From: Actinomycetes bacterium
GTDB lineage: Bacteria; Actinomycetota; Actinomycetes; Propionibacteriales; Nocardioidaceae
Assembly: GCA_023396115.1 (NCBI GenBank)
Contig: JAEWXC010000043.1
Span: forward strand, 56,554-120,553
Direction of reading: 5' to 3'
Length of the DNA: 64,000 nt
A program made the translations under genes and the position numbers. Positions 33,491 through 41,344 of the stretch are shown here, one piece after another (positions within the stretch are counted from its first letter, which is position 1; each line of letters opens with the position of its first letter). Under the pieces are notes generated by a model, which saw only the letters and a list, made by a program, of their open reading frames with translations, did no database searches and was not told the origin of the DNA.

Positions 33491-34411
33491 GTGCCGACCC
33501 CCACCCTCGTCCACTCCCGCGCCGAGCTGGCCGAGTTCCTGGCTCCTGCCCGCGCAGCCGGGCACCGCGTCGGCTACGTGCCCACGATGGGAGCCCTGCA
33601 CGCCGGGCACGCCGCCCTGGTCGCCCGGGCCCGGGGCCTGGTCGACGGCCCCGTCGTGGTCAGCGTCTTCGTCAACCCGCTCCAGTTCGGCCCCGACGAG
33701 GACCTGGACCGCTACCCGCGCACCCTGGACGCCGACGTGACCCTGGCCGGTGAGCACGGCGCCGACGTGGTGTTCGCCCCCGAGGTCGCCGAGATGTACC
33801 CGCACGGCGTCCCGTTCGAGGGCACCGACGCGGCCGCCGAGTCCGTCACCGTCGAGCCCGGTGCCCTGGCGTCGAAGTTCGAGGGGGAGTCCCGACCGGG
33901 CCACTTCCGCGGCGTGCTCACCGTCGTGGCCAAGCTGTTCGGCCTGGTCAAGCCCGACGTCGCGGTCTTCGGGGAGAAGGACTACCAGCAGCTCGCCCTG
34001 GTCCGCCGGATGGCGCAGGACCTGTGCCTGGGCGTCGAGGTCGTGGGCCTGGAGACCGTCCGGGAGGCCGACGGGCTCGCGCTGAGCTCGCGCAACCGCT
34101 ACCTCTCACCCGACGAGCGACAGGTCGCGGCCACCCTGAGCCGTGCCCTGCGCGCCGCCCAGGAGCGGGCCCGCTACGGGATGCCGGCCGCCCGCTGGGC
34201 CGCGATGGGCACCCTGCTCGGCGAGCCCGGGCTGGAGCTGGACTACCTGGCCCTCACCGCCCCCGACCTGGCGGAGCCGCCGGAGCGTGGCGAGGGCCGG
34301 ATCCTGGTCGCCGCCCGGGTCGGCGCCACCCGGCTGATCGACAACATGCCCCTGACCTTCGACCTCGTCCCACCGGCGGGGACCGCGACCGCGGCCCCGA
34401 CCACCCACTGA
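33491..34411 (+). CDS. panC: pantothenate synthetase (pantoate-beta-alanine ligase)
   Basis: Joins pantoate and beta-alanine using ATP, the last step to pantothenate. Visible are the nucleotidyltransferase GYVPTMGALHAGHAALV (about 28-44; HxGH-type), VSVFVNPLQFG, GHFRGVLTVVAKLF with the KLF substrate motif, FGEKDYQQL, and the KMSKS-like SSRNRYLS. The GTG at 33491 lies six bases after the DUF2520 stop. The 306 residues include a Thr/Ala-rich tail. It sits immediately before panD, which makes its beta-alanine substrate. Confidence 0.96.
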   Translation: MPTPTLVHSRAELAEFLAPARAAGHRVGYVPTMGALHAGHAALVARARGLVDGPVVVSVFVNPLQFGPDEDLDRYPRTLDADVTLAGEHGADVVFAPEVAEMYPHGVPFEGTDAAAESVTVEPGALASKFEGESRPGHFRGVLTVVAKLFGLVKPDVAVFGEKDYQQLALVRRMAQDLCLGVEVVGLETVREADGLALSSRNRYLSPDERQVAATLSRALRAAQERARYGMPAARWAAMGTLLGEPGLELDYLALTAPDLAEPPERGEGRILVAARVGATRLIDNMPLTFDLVPPAGTATAAPTTH

Positions 34412-34423
34412 GAGGAACACCCT

Positions 34424-34840
34424 GTGCTCCGCACGATGATGACGTCCAAGATCCACCGCGCCACCGTCACCCAGGCCGACCTGGACTACGTCGGGTCGGT
34501 CACCGTGGACGCCGACCTGCTGGACGCCGCGAACCTGCTGCCGGGCGAGCTGGTGCACATCGTGGACATCACCAACGGTGCCCGGTTGGAGACCTACACG
34601 ATCGCCGGCGAGCGGGGCTCGGGCGTGATCGGGATCAACGGCGCCGCCGCACACCTGGTGCACCCCGGCGACCTGGTCATCCTCATCGCCTACGGCCAGA
34701 TGGAGACCGCCGAGGCGATGACCTTCGAGCCGAGCGTGGTCTTCGTCGACGCCGACAACAAGGTGCTCGGCACCTCGGCCGACCCGGCCGACACGTTCGG
34801 CTCCGACGACCTGGTCCGCGGCGACCTCGTGAGCCACTGA
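34424..34840 (+). CDS. panD: aspartate 1-decarboxylase proenzyme
   Basis: Decarboxylates L-aspartate to beta-alanine for PanC. It is made as a 138-residue proenzyme that self-cleaves between Gly24 and Ser25 (DYVGSVT), leaving a pyruvoyl group on the new N-terminus. The N-terminal MMTSKIHRATVT and the GVIGINGAAAHLVHPGD block are characteristic. GAGAGGAA precedes the GTG start. The downstream nadB consumes the same amino acid, so this operon draws on the aspartate pool for both CoA and NAD. Confidence 0.97.
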   Translation: MLRTMMTSKIHRATVTQADLDYVGSVTVDADLLDAANLLPGELVHIVDITNGARLETYTIAGERGSGVIGINGAAAHLVHPGDLVILIAYGQMETAEAMTFEPSVVFVDADNKVLGTSADPADTFGSDDLVRGDLVSH

Positions 34841-34845
34841 TCCAC

Positions 34846-36531
34846 GTGGTCGGCCAGCCCGTGCCCCGGATCCCCGCCCGCCTCCTGGCCCCCGTGCCGG
34901 GGTGGGAGACCCGCGCCGACGTCGTCGTCGTGGGGTCCGGCATCGCGGGCCTCACCGCCGCGCTGCGGATCCACGCCTCCGCGCCGCACCTGAGCCTGCT
35001 GGTGGTCACCAAGGACCGCCTCGGTGCCGGGTCGACCCAGTGGGCCCAGGGCGGCATCGCCGCGGCACTCGGACCGGAGGACACCCCCGCCGAGCACGAG
35101 TGGGACACCCTGGTGGCCGGGGCCGGTGCCTGCGACCTGGCCGCCGTCCGGGCCCTGGTCACCGAGGGCCCCGACGCGGTGCGCGAGCTGATCGCGCTCG
35201 GCACCAAGTTCGACCTGCACCCCGACGGTGAACTGAGCCTGACCCGCGAGGGCGGCCACCACCGCGACCGGATCGCGCACGCCGGGGGCGACGCCACCGG
35301 CGCCGAGATCCAGCGTGCCCTGATCGCCGCCATCGAGAAGGCCGGCATCGAGGTCATCCAGCACGCCCTGGCCGTCGACCTGCTGCTCGACGCCGCCGGT
35401 GCGGTCGCCGGGCTCACCGTGCACGTGCTCGGCGAGGGCCAGGGCGACGGCGTCGGTGCCGTGCACTGCCGGGCCGCGGTGCTCGCCTCCGGTGGCCTGG
35501 GGCAGGTGTTCAGCCAGTCCACCAACCCGCCGGTCTCCACCGGCGACGGGATGGCGGTGGCGCTGCGGGCCGGTGCGGTGCTGCGCGACCTGGAGTTCGT
35601 CCAGTTCCACCCCACGGTGATGTACCTGGGCGCCGACACCGAGGGCCAGCAGCCGCTGATCTCCGAGGCGGTCCGCGGCGAGGGCGCGTTCCTGGTCGAC
35701 TTCGAGGGCAACCGGTTCATGCAGGGCCAGCACGAGCTGGCCGACCTGGCCCCGCGCGACGTGGTGGCCAAGGCGATCACCCGCCGGATGCTGGAGACCG
35801 ACCAGCCGCACATGTGGCTCGACGCCAGGCACCTGGGGCGCGAGTTCTGGGAGCAGCGCTTCCCCACGATCCTGGCCACCTGCCGCAGCCACGGGGTCGA
35901 CCCGGTCACCGACCTGATCCCGGTGGCCCCGGCCCAGCACTACGCCTCCGGCGGGGTCGCCACCGACCTGCACGGCCGCACCCACGTGCCGGGGCTCTAC
36001 GCCACCGGCGAGGTGGCCTGCTCCGGCGTGCACGGCGCCAACCGGCTCGCCTCGAACTCGTTGCTCGAGGGCCTGGTCTTCTCCCGCCGGATCGCCGCGG
36101 TGCTGCCCGGCGAGCTGGGGCCGTGGCGCGAGCCCGCTCCCGACCACCGCACCCCCGGGCTCGTCTCCGGCGACGAGCGGCGCCGGCTGCAGCAGGTGAT
36201 GACGTCGCGGGTGGGCGTGCTGCGTGAGGCCGGTGGCCTGGCCTCGGCGACCGCCGAGCTGGAGGCCATCGCGGCCCGCACCAGCCCCGACCCCGAGCAG
36301 GACGCGTGGGAGACCACCAACCTGCTCACCATCTCCGCAGCCCTGACCGCCGCAGCGGCGCTGCGCGAGGAGACCCGCGGCTCGCACTGGCGCGACGACC
36401 ACCCCGAGCGCGACGACGCCCGGTGGGCCGGTCACTTCGACACGGTGATGACCGAGCGTGGCGCCCGCACCACCTTCCTCCCGGCCCGGGCGAGTGACCT
36501 GGGCCCGGCCCCGACCCCGCAGGAGGCGTGA
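34846..36531 (+). CDS. nadB: L-aspartate oxidase
   Basis: FAD enzyme that oxidises L-aspartate to iminoaspartate for quinolinate synthesis. Near the N-terminus is the FAD-binding VVVGSGIAGLTAALRI; other hallmarks are STQWAQGGIAAAL, the GGHHRDRIAHAGGDATG active-site block, EFVQFHPT, and HYASGGVATDLHGRTHVPGLYATGE split by normal family spacing. The GTG at 34846 (561 residues) is five bases after the panD stop; a GTG at 34861 is also possible, and neither has a ribosome binding site. nadC follows. The usual partner nadA, quinolinate synthase, is not in this window. Confidence 0.94.
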   Translation: MVGQPVPRIPARLLAPVPGWETRADVVVVGSGIAGLTAALRIHASAPHLSLLVVTKDRLGAGSTQWAQGGIAAALGPEDTPAEHEWDTLVAGAGACDLAAVRALVTEGPDAVRELIALGTKFDLHPDGELSLTREGGHHRDRIAHAGGDATGAEIQRALIAAIEKAGIEVIQHALAVDLLLDAAGAVAGLTVHVLGEGQGDGVGAVHCRAAVLASGGLGQVFSQSTNPPVSTGDGMAVALRAGAVLRDLEFVQFHPTVMYLGADTEGQQPLISEAVRGEGAFLVDFEGNRFMQGQHELADLAPRDVVAKAITRRMLETDQPHMWLDARHLGREFWEQRFPTILATCRSHGVDPVTDLIPVAPAQHYASGGVATDLHGRTHVPGLYATGEVACSGVHGANRLASNSLLEGLVFSRRIAAVLPGELGPWREPAPDHRTPGLVSGDERRRLQQVMTSRVGVLREAGGLASATAELEAIAARTSPDPEQDAWETTNLLTISAALTAAAALREETRGSHWRDDHPERDDARWAGHFDTVMTERGARTTFLPARASDLGPAPTPQEA

Positions 36532-36532
36532 G

Positions 36533-37444
36533 ATGGCCGGCATGGATGACCTGACCCGCTACGAGGAGCTGCCCGCAGCGCTGCTCGACGAGCTGGCGGC
36601 CGCCGGGCTCGACCCGGCCCGGATCGACGCCGACATCCGCTCGGCGCTGGCCGAGGACCTGCCCGACGGGGGCGTGGACACCACCAGCGTTGCCACCATC
36701 GCGGCCGACCAGCAGGGCACGGCGGTCTTCGCCGCCCGCGAACCCGGCACGCTGGCCGGTCTCGGGGTCGCCGCCCTGGTCTTCCACGTGGTGATGGGCG
36801 AGACCGTCACCGTCACCGACCGGCTCGCCGACGGCACCGTGGTCGAGGCCGGCGACGTGGTGATGGAGGTCTCCGGACCCACCCGCGGCCTGCTCACCGC
36901 CGAGCGCACCGCGCTGAACTACGCCTCCCACCTCTCCGGGGTCGCCACCGCCACCGCCCACTGGGTGCGTGCCCTGGCCGGCACCCGGGCACAGGTGCTC
37001 GACACCCGCAAGACGCTGCCGAACTACCGGGCCCTGCAGAAGTACGCGGTGCGCTGCGGCGGCGGCACCAACCACCGGTTCTCGCTGGCCGACATGGCGA
37101 TGGTGAAGGACAACCACGTGGTCGCTGCCGGAGGCGTCGTCCCGGCGCTGCGGGCCGTCCGGGCGGCCTTCCCGGGGCTGCCGGTCGAGGTCGAGGTGAC
37201 CGACCTGGACCAGCTGCGTGAACTGCTCGACGAGGGCTGCGACCGGGTGCTGCTGGACAACATGGACACCACCACGATGGCCGAGGCGGTCCGGATCACC
37301 GCCGGGCGGACCGTCCTGGAGGCCTCCGGCGGCCTGACCCTGGCCCGGGCCCGGGAGGTCGCCGAGACCGGCGTGGACTACATCTCGGTCGGGGCGCTGA
37401 CCCACTCCGTGACCGTCTTCGACCTGGGCATGGACCTGCGGTGA
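36533..37444 (+). CDS. nadC: nicotinate-nucleotide pyrophosphorylase (quinolinate phosphoribosyltransferase)
   Basis: Converts quinolinate and PRPP to nicotinate mononucleotide. The 303-residue chain has the ALAEDLPDGGVDTTSVA segment, RTALNYASHLSGVATAT, TRKTLPNYRALQKYAVRCGG, KDNHVVAAGG and the closing SGGLTLARAREVAETGVDY. The ATG at 36533 has AGGAGG six bases upstream, a clear start. The coaX GTG overlaps its stop codon. Cytosolic; the gene couples NAD synthesis with CoA genes in one operon. Confidence 0.96.
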   Translation: MAGMDDLTRYEELPAALLDELAAAGLDPARIDADIRSALAEDLPDGGVDTTSVATIAADQQGTAVFAAREPGTLAGLGVAALVFHVVMGETVTVTDRLADGTVVEAGDVVMEVSGPTRGLLTAERTALNYASHLSGVATATAHWVRALAGTRAQVLDTRKTLPNYRALQKYAVRCGGGTNHRFSLADMAMVKDNHVVAAGGVVPALRAVRAAFPGLPVEVEVTDLDQLRELLDEGCDRVLLDNMDTTTMAEAVRITAGRTVLEASGGLTLARAREVAETGVDYISVGALTHSVTVFDLGMDLR

Positions 37445-38238
37445 CCTCCCGCCCCGGCCCCGCGACGCTGCTGGCCGCCGACATCGGCAACCGGCACACC
37501 ACCCTCGGGCTGGTCCGGGACGGGGAGGTGCTGGCGCACTGGCGGGTCGCCACCGACGAGCGGCGCACAGCCGACGAGTGGGCGGTGCTGCTGCGGGGTC
37601 TTCTCGGCGACGCGCACACCGACCTCGAGGGGGTCGCGTTGTGCGCCACCGTGCCGGCGGTGCTGCACGAGTGGCGCGACATGCTGGCCCGGCACCACGC
37701 CGACCTGCCCTCGGTGGTGGTCGAGCCCGGTGTGCGGACCGGGGTGCCGGTCAAGATGGACAACCCGCGGGAGGTCGGGTCGGACCGGATCGTCAACGCG
37801 GTCGCCGCGGCCGAGCTGTACGGGGCGCCGGCCGTGGTCGTCGACTTCGGCACCGCCACCACCTTCGACGTGGTCAACGGCGCGGGCTACTACGTCGGCG
37901 GGGCGATCGCGCCGGGTCTGGAGCTCTCCCTGGAGGCGCTCGGCACCCGGGGTGCCCAGCTGCGCAAGGTCGAGCTGCGCCGGCCGCGTTCGGTGATCGC
38001 CAAGAACACCGTCGAGGCGATCCAGTCGGGCATGGTGTTCGGCACCGCCGCCCAGGTCGAGGGCATGGTGTCCCGGATCCTGACCGAGCTCGGGGAGTCC
38101 GGGCAGCCGGTCCACGTGATCGCCACCGGACACCTGGCCGACCTGGTGGCCGCCGAGTGCTCCTGCTTCACCGACCACTCGCCGTGGCTCACCCTGCTGG
38201 GGCTGGAACTGGTCTTCGCCCGCAACGTCGGCCGCTGA
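37441..38238 (+). CDS. coaX: type III pantothenate kinase
   Basis: Phosphorylates pantothenate, the first committed step of CoA synthesis. Of the ASKHA fold: phosphate-1 motif ADIGNRHTTLG (about 13-23), the VGSDRIVNAVAA segment, and DFGTATTFDVV as phosphate-2. The type III enzyme is not feedback-inhibited by CoA. 265 residues is typical. The GTG start overlaps the nadC stop. In M. tuberculosis a lysS gene lies between coaX and lsr2; here a hairpin and three unrelated genes follow. Confidence 0.95.
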   Translation: MTSRPGPATLLAADIGNRHTTLGLVRDGEVLAHWRVATDERRTADEWAVLLRGLLGDAHTDLEGVALCATVPAVLHEWRDMLARHHADLPSVVVEPGVRTGVPVKMDNPREVGSDRIVNAVAAAELYGAPAVVVDFGTATTFDVVNGAGYYVGGAIAPGLELSLEALGTRGAQLRKVELRRPRSVIAKNTVEAIQSGMVFGTAAQVEGMVSRILTELGESGQPVHVIATGHLADLVAAECSCFTDHSPWLTLLGLELVFARNVGR

Positions 38239-38263
38239 TCCTCCCCAGGCACCGGCAGCCGGC

Positions 38264-38295
38264 GCTCCCTCCACCACCCAGGTGCGGTGGGGAGC
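38264..38295 (+). terminator. probable terminator after coaX
   Basis: GCTCC..CCACC pairs with GGTGGGGAGC (38264-38275 with 38286-38295) as a 10-bp stem with a two-base bulge and a 10-base loop. It would end the panC-coaX operon before the following trio. Confidence 0.5.
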
Positions 38296-38345
38296 GGGCC
38301 GTCACCTGATCCGGCAGCGTCGTGCTCCCCGACGAGGAGGACGCC

Positions 38346-38798
38346 ATGTACGGAGAACCAGCCGCCATCCGCCGGGTCGCCGACCGGCTGGAGGCACGTG
38401 CCGAGGAGCTGCGCGGCTGCGCCGAGGAGCTCCGGGCCCGCAGCGACACCGTCGAGTGGGTCTCGTCCGCGGCCACGGCGATGCGGGTCCGCACCGCCCA
38501 GGAGTGCCTGGCGTTGCGTGAGGTCGCCGGGCGCTACGACGAGGCCGGGGCCGCGGTGCGCCGCCACGCTGCGCGGGTCGAGGAACTGCTCGCCCGGATC
38601 GCGGAGATCCAGCGGCGGGTCTCCGCCCTGCTCGCCGAGGCCGCCGACCGGCTGCAGCGGGCCGCGGCCGCCGTCGTGGACGGGGTGAGCGACCTGTTGG
38701 GGGTCGACGACGACCGGCGGCTGCTGGAAACTCCCTGGCCGCCGCCGGGGCACCGGGACTGGCTCGACATGCCGGCCCGGTTGGGCCTCGCGTGCTGA
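38346..38798 (+). CDS. helical ESX/WXG100-like protein of unknown function
   Basis: A 150-residue protein, nearly all amphipathic helix, with a helix-turn-helix hairpin pattern. The turn reads VEWVSSAATAMR (residues about 37-48), close to the WxG...AA..F/M turn of WXG100 proteins but with Ser instead of Gly. The C-terminal ~30 residues are Pro-rich and non-helical. No signal peptide. GGAGG lies seven bases before the ATG at 38346. Its end overlaps the next gene by seven bases and that gene overlaps the lipase-like gene, so the three form one unit. Assignment to ESX-type substrates is an inference from shape. Confidence 0.6.
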   Translation: MYGEPAAIRRVADRLEARAEELRGCAEELRARSDTVEWVSSAATAMRVRTAQECLALREVAGRYDEAGAAVRRHAARVEELLARIAEIQRRVSALLAEAADRLQRAAAAVVDGVSDLLGVDDDRRLLETPWPPPGHRDWLDMPARLGLAC

Positions 38799-39322
38799 GC
38801 GTGCCGGTCGACGACGCCCTCACCGAGCTGGACCGGGCCCGGTGCTGGGTGGTGCTCGACGTGCAGGTCGCGGAGGTGGGTCGACGGGTGCTGCTCGGCA
38901 GCGACGGCGAACAGGTTGTCGCCGTCGCCTCCACCGGGGGCGGGTCGACGGCCACAGCCGAGCGGTTCGACCTCGCCGACTGGCCCCGCCGTTGCCGGTC
39001 CTGGGTGCCACAGGCCCGGCCCCCGGGCGGGCACCGGGAACGGTTCGAGTGCTCCGCGGAGGACCTGGCCCTGGCGTTGGCCGGCGTCCCCGACAACCGG
39101 CCACTGCCCGGTGCGGGAGAGCGGCTGGTGTGCGGGTGTCGCGGGCGGCTGCGGGCCACCGCAGTGAACCGGGACACCGGCCGGCACGCCACCCTGGCGG
39201 CGGTGCTCGGCCCGGACGACTGGTGGACCCTCGCGCCCGGTCGGCACGGGCGGATCCGGTTCACCCGCGGCCAGGTGCTGGGGCCCTGGGGCGCGCTGGT
39301 GTGGCGGGGAGCGCTGGCGTGA
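38792..39322 (+). CDS. hypothetical protein, middle gene of the lipase trio
   Basis: A 176-residue protein with no recognised family, signal peptide or membrane segment. It is mixed alpha/beta, with five Trp, an acidic N-terminal half and an isolated CGCRG motif near 110. The GTG at 38792 overlaps the previous gene, and its stop overlaps the next start (GTGA). Being locked between an ESX-like helical protein and an ESX-like/lipase fusion, it could be a chaperone or immunity-type partner; nothing in the sequence proves this. Confidence 0.6.
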   Translation: MLSVPVDDALTELDRARCWVVLDVQVAEVGRRVLLGSDGEQVVAVASTGGGSTATAERFDLADWPRRCRSWVPQARPPGGHRERFECSAEDLALALAGVPDNRPLPGAGERLVCGCRGRLRATAVNRDTGRHATLAAVLGPDDWWTLAPGRHGRIRFTRGQVLGPWGALVWRGALA

Positions 39323-40689
39323 GCGGCGCGGGGGAGGTCCGGGTCGCCGGTGGCGTCGGCGGGGTGCGCGCCCGCTACGACGACGTGCGCCTGCTGGGGG
39401 AGCTCTGGTCGGGCACCGGCGACACGTTGTCCGGCCACGCCTGGACGGACAAGGCCGAGGCCGCGGACGGTGACCTGCTGCTCTCCGGGGCACTCTCCCC
39501 GGCGACCTTCGCCGAGGTGGAGCAGAGCGTGCTGCGGGCCACCTGGGGGCCCGGAGGGCTGGTCCACCGGGCCGCGGAGGTCTCAGCCGTCTCGGTGGCC
39601 GCCCGCGGGATGGTGGCGTTGTACGAGGGCGCCGACGCCGCGGCGCAACGGACGGCCGACCTGGTCGCCTACGCCGTCGGTCGCCACGTGCTGCCCGGGG
39701 TGGCGGCGCTCTCCGTGGCCGCACTGGTGGTGCTGCCGGGCTCCCTGCCGGTGGCGCTCGGGGCGCTGCGCCAGGTCCCGGGACTGGCCACCCGGCACCC
39801 CGGTGCGTTGCAGTTCCTGGTCCGCTCCTCCGGCGGCCTGCTGGACGCGGTGAACCGGCTGCCGGTCGGTGCGGTGGTGGCTGGGGCGAGCGGGCTGGAT
39901 CCGTGGCACCCGGACGTGGCTTCGGCCGCCGGTGACCTGGGTCCGCACCTGTTCGAGGACCGGGGCGGCACTGCCGTCCCGCATCCGCACGGACCCCAGC
40001 ACGCGGCGCCGCAGGACCTGGCCGGGTTGGTGCAGGCACTGGCCGATGCCGCGGCGGCCGACGTGGACGGCCAGTTCACCGTGCAGCAGGTGGTCGGCCC
40101 GGACGGTCAGACGGTGTGGATCGTGCAGCTGCCCGGCACCGACGGGTTCACCGACCCCGACGACGTGCGCAACATGGGGACCAACCTCGAACTCATCGCC
40201 GGCAGCCACACCGCCTACGCGGACGCGGTCGCCCAGGCCCTGGCTCACGCCGGTGTCGACCCCGACGACCCGGTGATGCTGGTCGGCCACTCCCAGGGCG
40301 GGATGCAGGCCGTCGCGCTGGCCGGTGACGAGGACTTCGGGTACCACGTGACCCACGTGGTCACCGCGGGGTCACCGGTCGCGGGAATGTCACCGGCCGA
40401 GGGGGTGCAGGTCCTGTCGTTGGAGAACACCGGCGACGTGGTCCCGGGTCTGGACGGGCACGACAACCCGGCCGGGTCCCAGCACACCACCGTGACCGGC
40501 ACCGTGGACCACGGGTCGATTCCCGACAACCACGACATCGGCGGCGTGTACGTCCCCCTGGCCGGGGCGGCCGAGGCGGCGGGGAGCCCCTCGGTCCAGG
40601 AGTTCGTGACCAGCGCCGTCGCGACCGGGCACCTGGCGGGCGGCACCACCACCACCACGACCTACGTCGCCCAGTACGAAGGGAAATGA
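39319..40689 (+). CDS. alpha/beta-hydrolase (lipase fold) with ESX-like helical N-terminus
   Basis: A 456-residue protein. Residues about 1-105 are helical and contain an LWSGTGD turn typical of WXG100-like modules. A hydrophobic stretch lies at about 118-145 (ALSVAALVVLPGSLPVALGAL). Residues about 240-440 are an alpha/beta hydrolase with nucleophile elbow GHSQGG (Ser near 325); candidate acid and base residues follow in DVVPGLDGHD and TVDHGS. Topology suggests a surface or exported lipase/esterase. The GTG start overlaps the upstream stop. An AT-richer regulatory gap and lsr2 follow. Confidence 0.7.
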   Translation: MSGAGEVRVAGGVGGVRARYDDVRLLGELWSGTGDTLSGHAWTDKAEAADGDLLLSGALSPATFAEVEQSVLRATWGPGGLVHRAAEVSAVSVAARGMVALYEGADAAAQRTADLVAYAVGRHVLPGVAALSVAALVVLPGSLPVALGALRQVPGLATRHPGALQFLVRSSGGLLDAVNRLPVGAVVAGASGLDPWHPDVASAAGDLGPHLFEDRGGTAVPHPHGPQHAAPQDLAGLVQALADAAAADVDGQFTVQQVVGPDGQTVWIVQLPGTDGFTDPDDVRNMGTNLELIAGSHTAYADAVAQALAHAGVDPDDPVMLVGHSQGGMQAVALAGDEDFGYHVTHVVTAGSPVAGMSPAEGVQVLSLENTGDVVPGLDGHDNPAGSQHTTVTGTVDHGSIPDNHDIGGVYVPLAGAAEAAGSPSVQEFVTSAVATGHLAGGTTTTTTYVAQYEGK

Positions 40690-40847
40690 GGGCCGGATTC
40701 CCTCCGATCGTCGAATGGGTATTTCATTTCCGGACTTGTCCCACCTGCGGAGATGCTGTTGAGTAATTCCTGCATTCTCGGGAAATGCCATTCCCGGGCA
40801 ATCCGGAGAATTCACATCGCCGTTTCGGCGGAGGAAAGGGAAATCCT
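40690..40847 (+). promoter_or_regulatory. AT-richer lsr2 upstream region with a palindrome
   Basis: This gap is visibly richer in A and T than its surroundings. A 22-bp imperfect palindrome at 40777-40798 has arms CTCGGGAA and TTCCCGGG around ATGCCA. GGAGGAAAGGG at 40830-40840 is the lsr2 ribosome binding site. Lsr2 binds AT-rich DNA, so autoregulation here is plausible. Confidence 0.5.
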
Positions 40848-41177
40848 GTGGCCCAGAAGGTGACGATCGTCCTGCTCGACGACCTGGACGGTTCGGAGGC
40901 CGACGAGACCGTGCAGTTCGGTGTCGACGGCAAGCACTACGAGATCGACCTGAACGAGAAGAACGCCCAGAAGCTCCGCGACGCGCTCGCCCCCTGGGTC
41001 GGTCACGCACGCCGGGCCGAGGGCGGTAGCACGCGCCGTCGCTCCTCCTCCCGCGCCGCGTCCGGTGCCAGCAACCTCAAGGAGGTCCGCGAGTGGGCCC
41101 GGGCCAACGGTCACCAGGTCTCTGACCGGGGCCGGGTCTCGGCAGCCGTGCAGGAGGCGTACGACGCGGCGCACTGA
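40848..41177 (+). CDS. lsr2: nucleoid-associated protein Lsr2
   Basis: H-NS-like silencer that bridges AT-rich, often foreign, DNA. The 109-residue protein has the N-terminal dimerisation domain (KVTIVLLDDLDGSEADETVQ, then YEIDLNEKNA), a basic Ser/Arg linker (RRRSSSRAASG), and the C-terminal DNA-binding domain with a VREWARANGHQV helix and the AT-hook-like RGR (in SDRGRVSAAV). The GTG at 40848 follows a strong GGAGGAAAGGG. A terminator hairpin follows. Many actinobacteria carry more than one Lsr2; this is the copy in the pan-clpC neighbourhood. Confidence 0.96.
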   Translation: MAQKVTIVLLDDLDGSEADETVQFGVDGKHYEIDLNEKNAQKLRDALAPWVGHARRAEGGSTRRRSSSRAASGASNLKEVREWARANGHQVSDRGRVSAAVQEAYDAAH

Positions 41178-41191
41178 CGACCGCACGCTCT

Positions 41192-41226
41192 GACGGGCGC
41201 CGGCTCCCCGGGGGTCGGCGCCCGTC
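41192..41226 (+). terminator. lsr2 terminator
   Basis: GACGGGCGCCG at 41192-41202 pairs perfectly with 41216-41226. The 13-base loop itself holds CCCC-GGGG. Confidence 0.8.
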
Positions 41227-41344
41227 GGCGTTCCACCGTCGGCGGTGGTGGGATGTGCGGGTCGTGCGCCCCGGCGACCCGGTCGCACCTGCTCGGGTGC
41301 AGGATGTGCCCGGGCCGCTGGGCCCACGACGCCCGAGGAGCACT

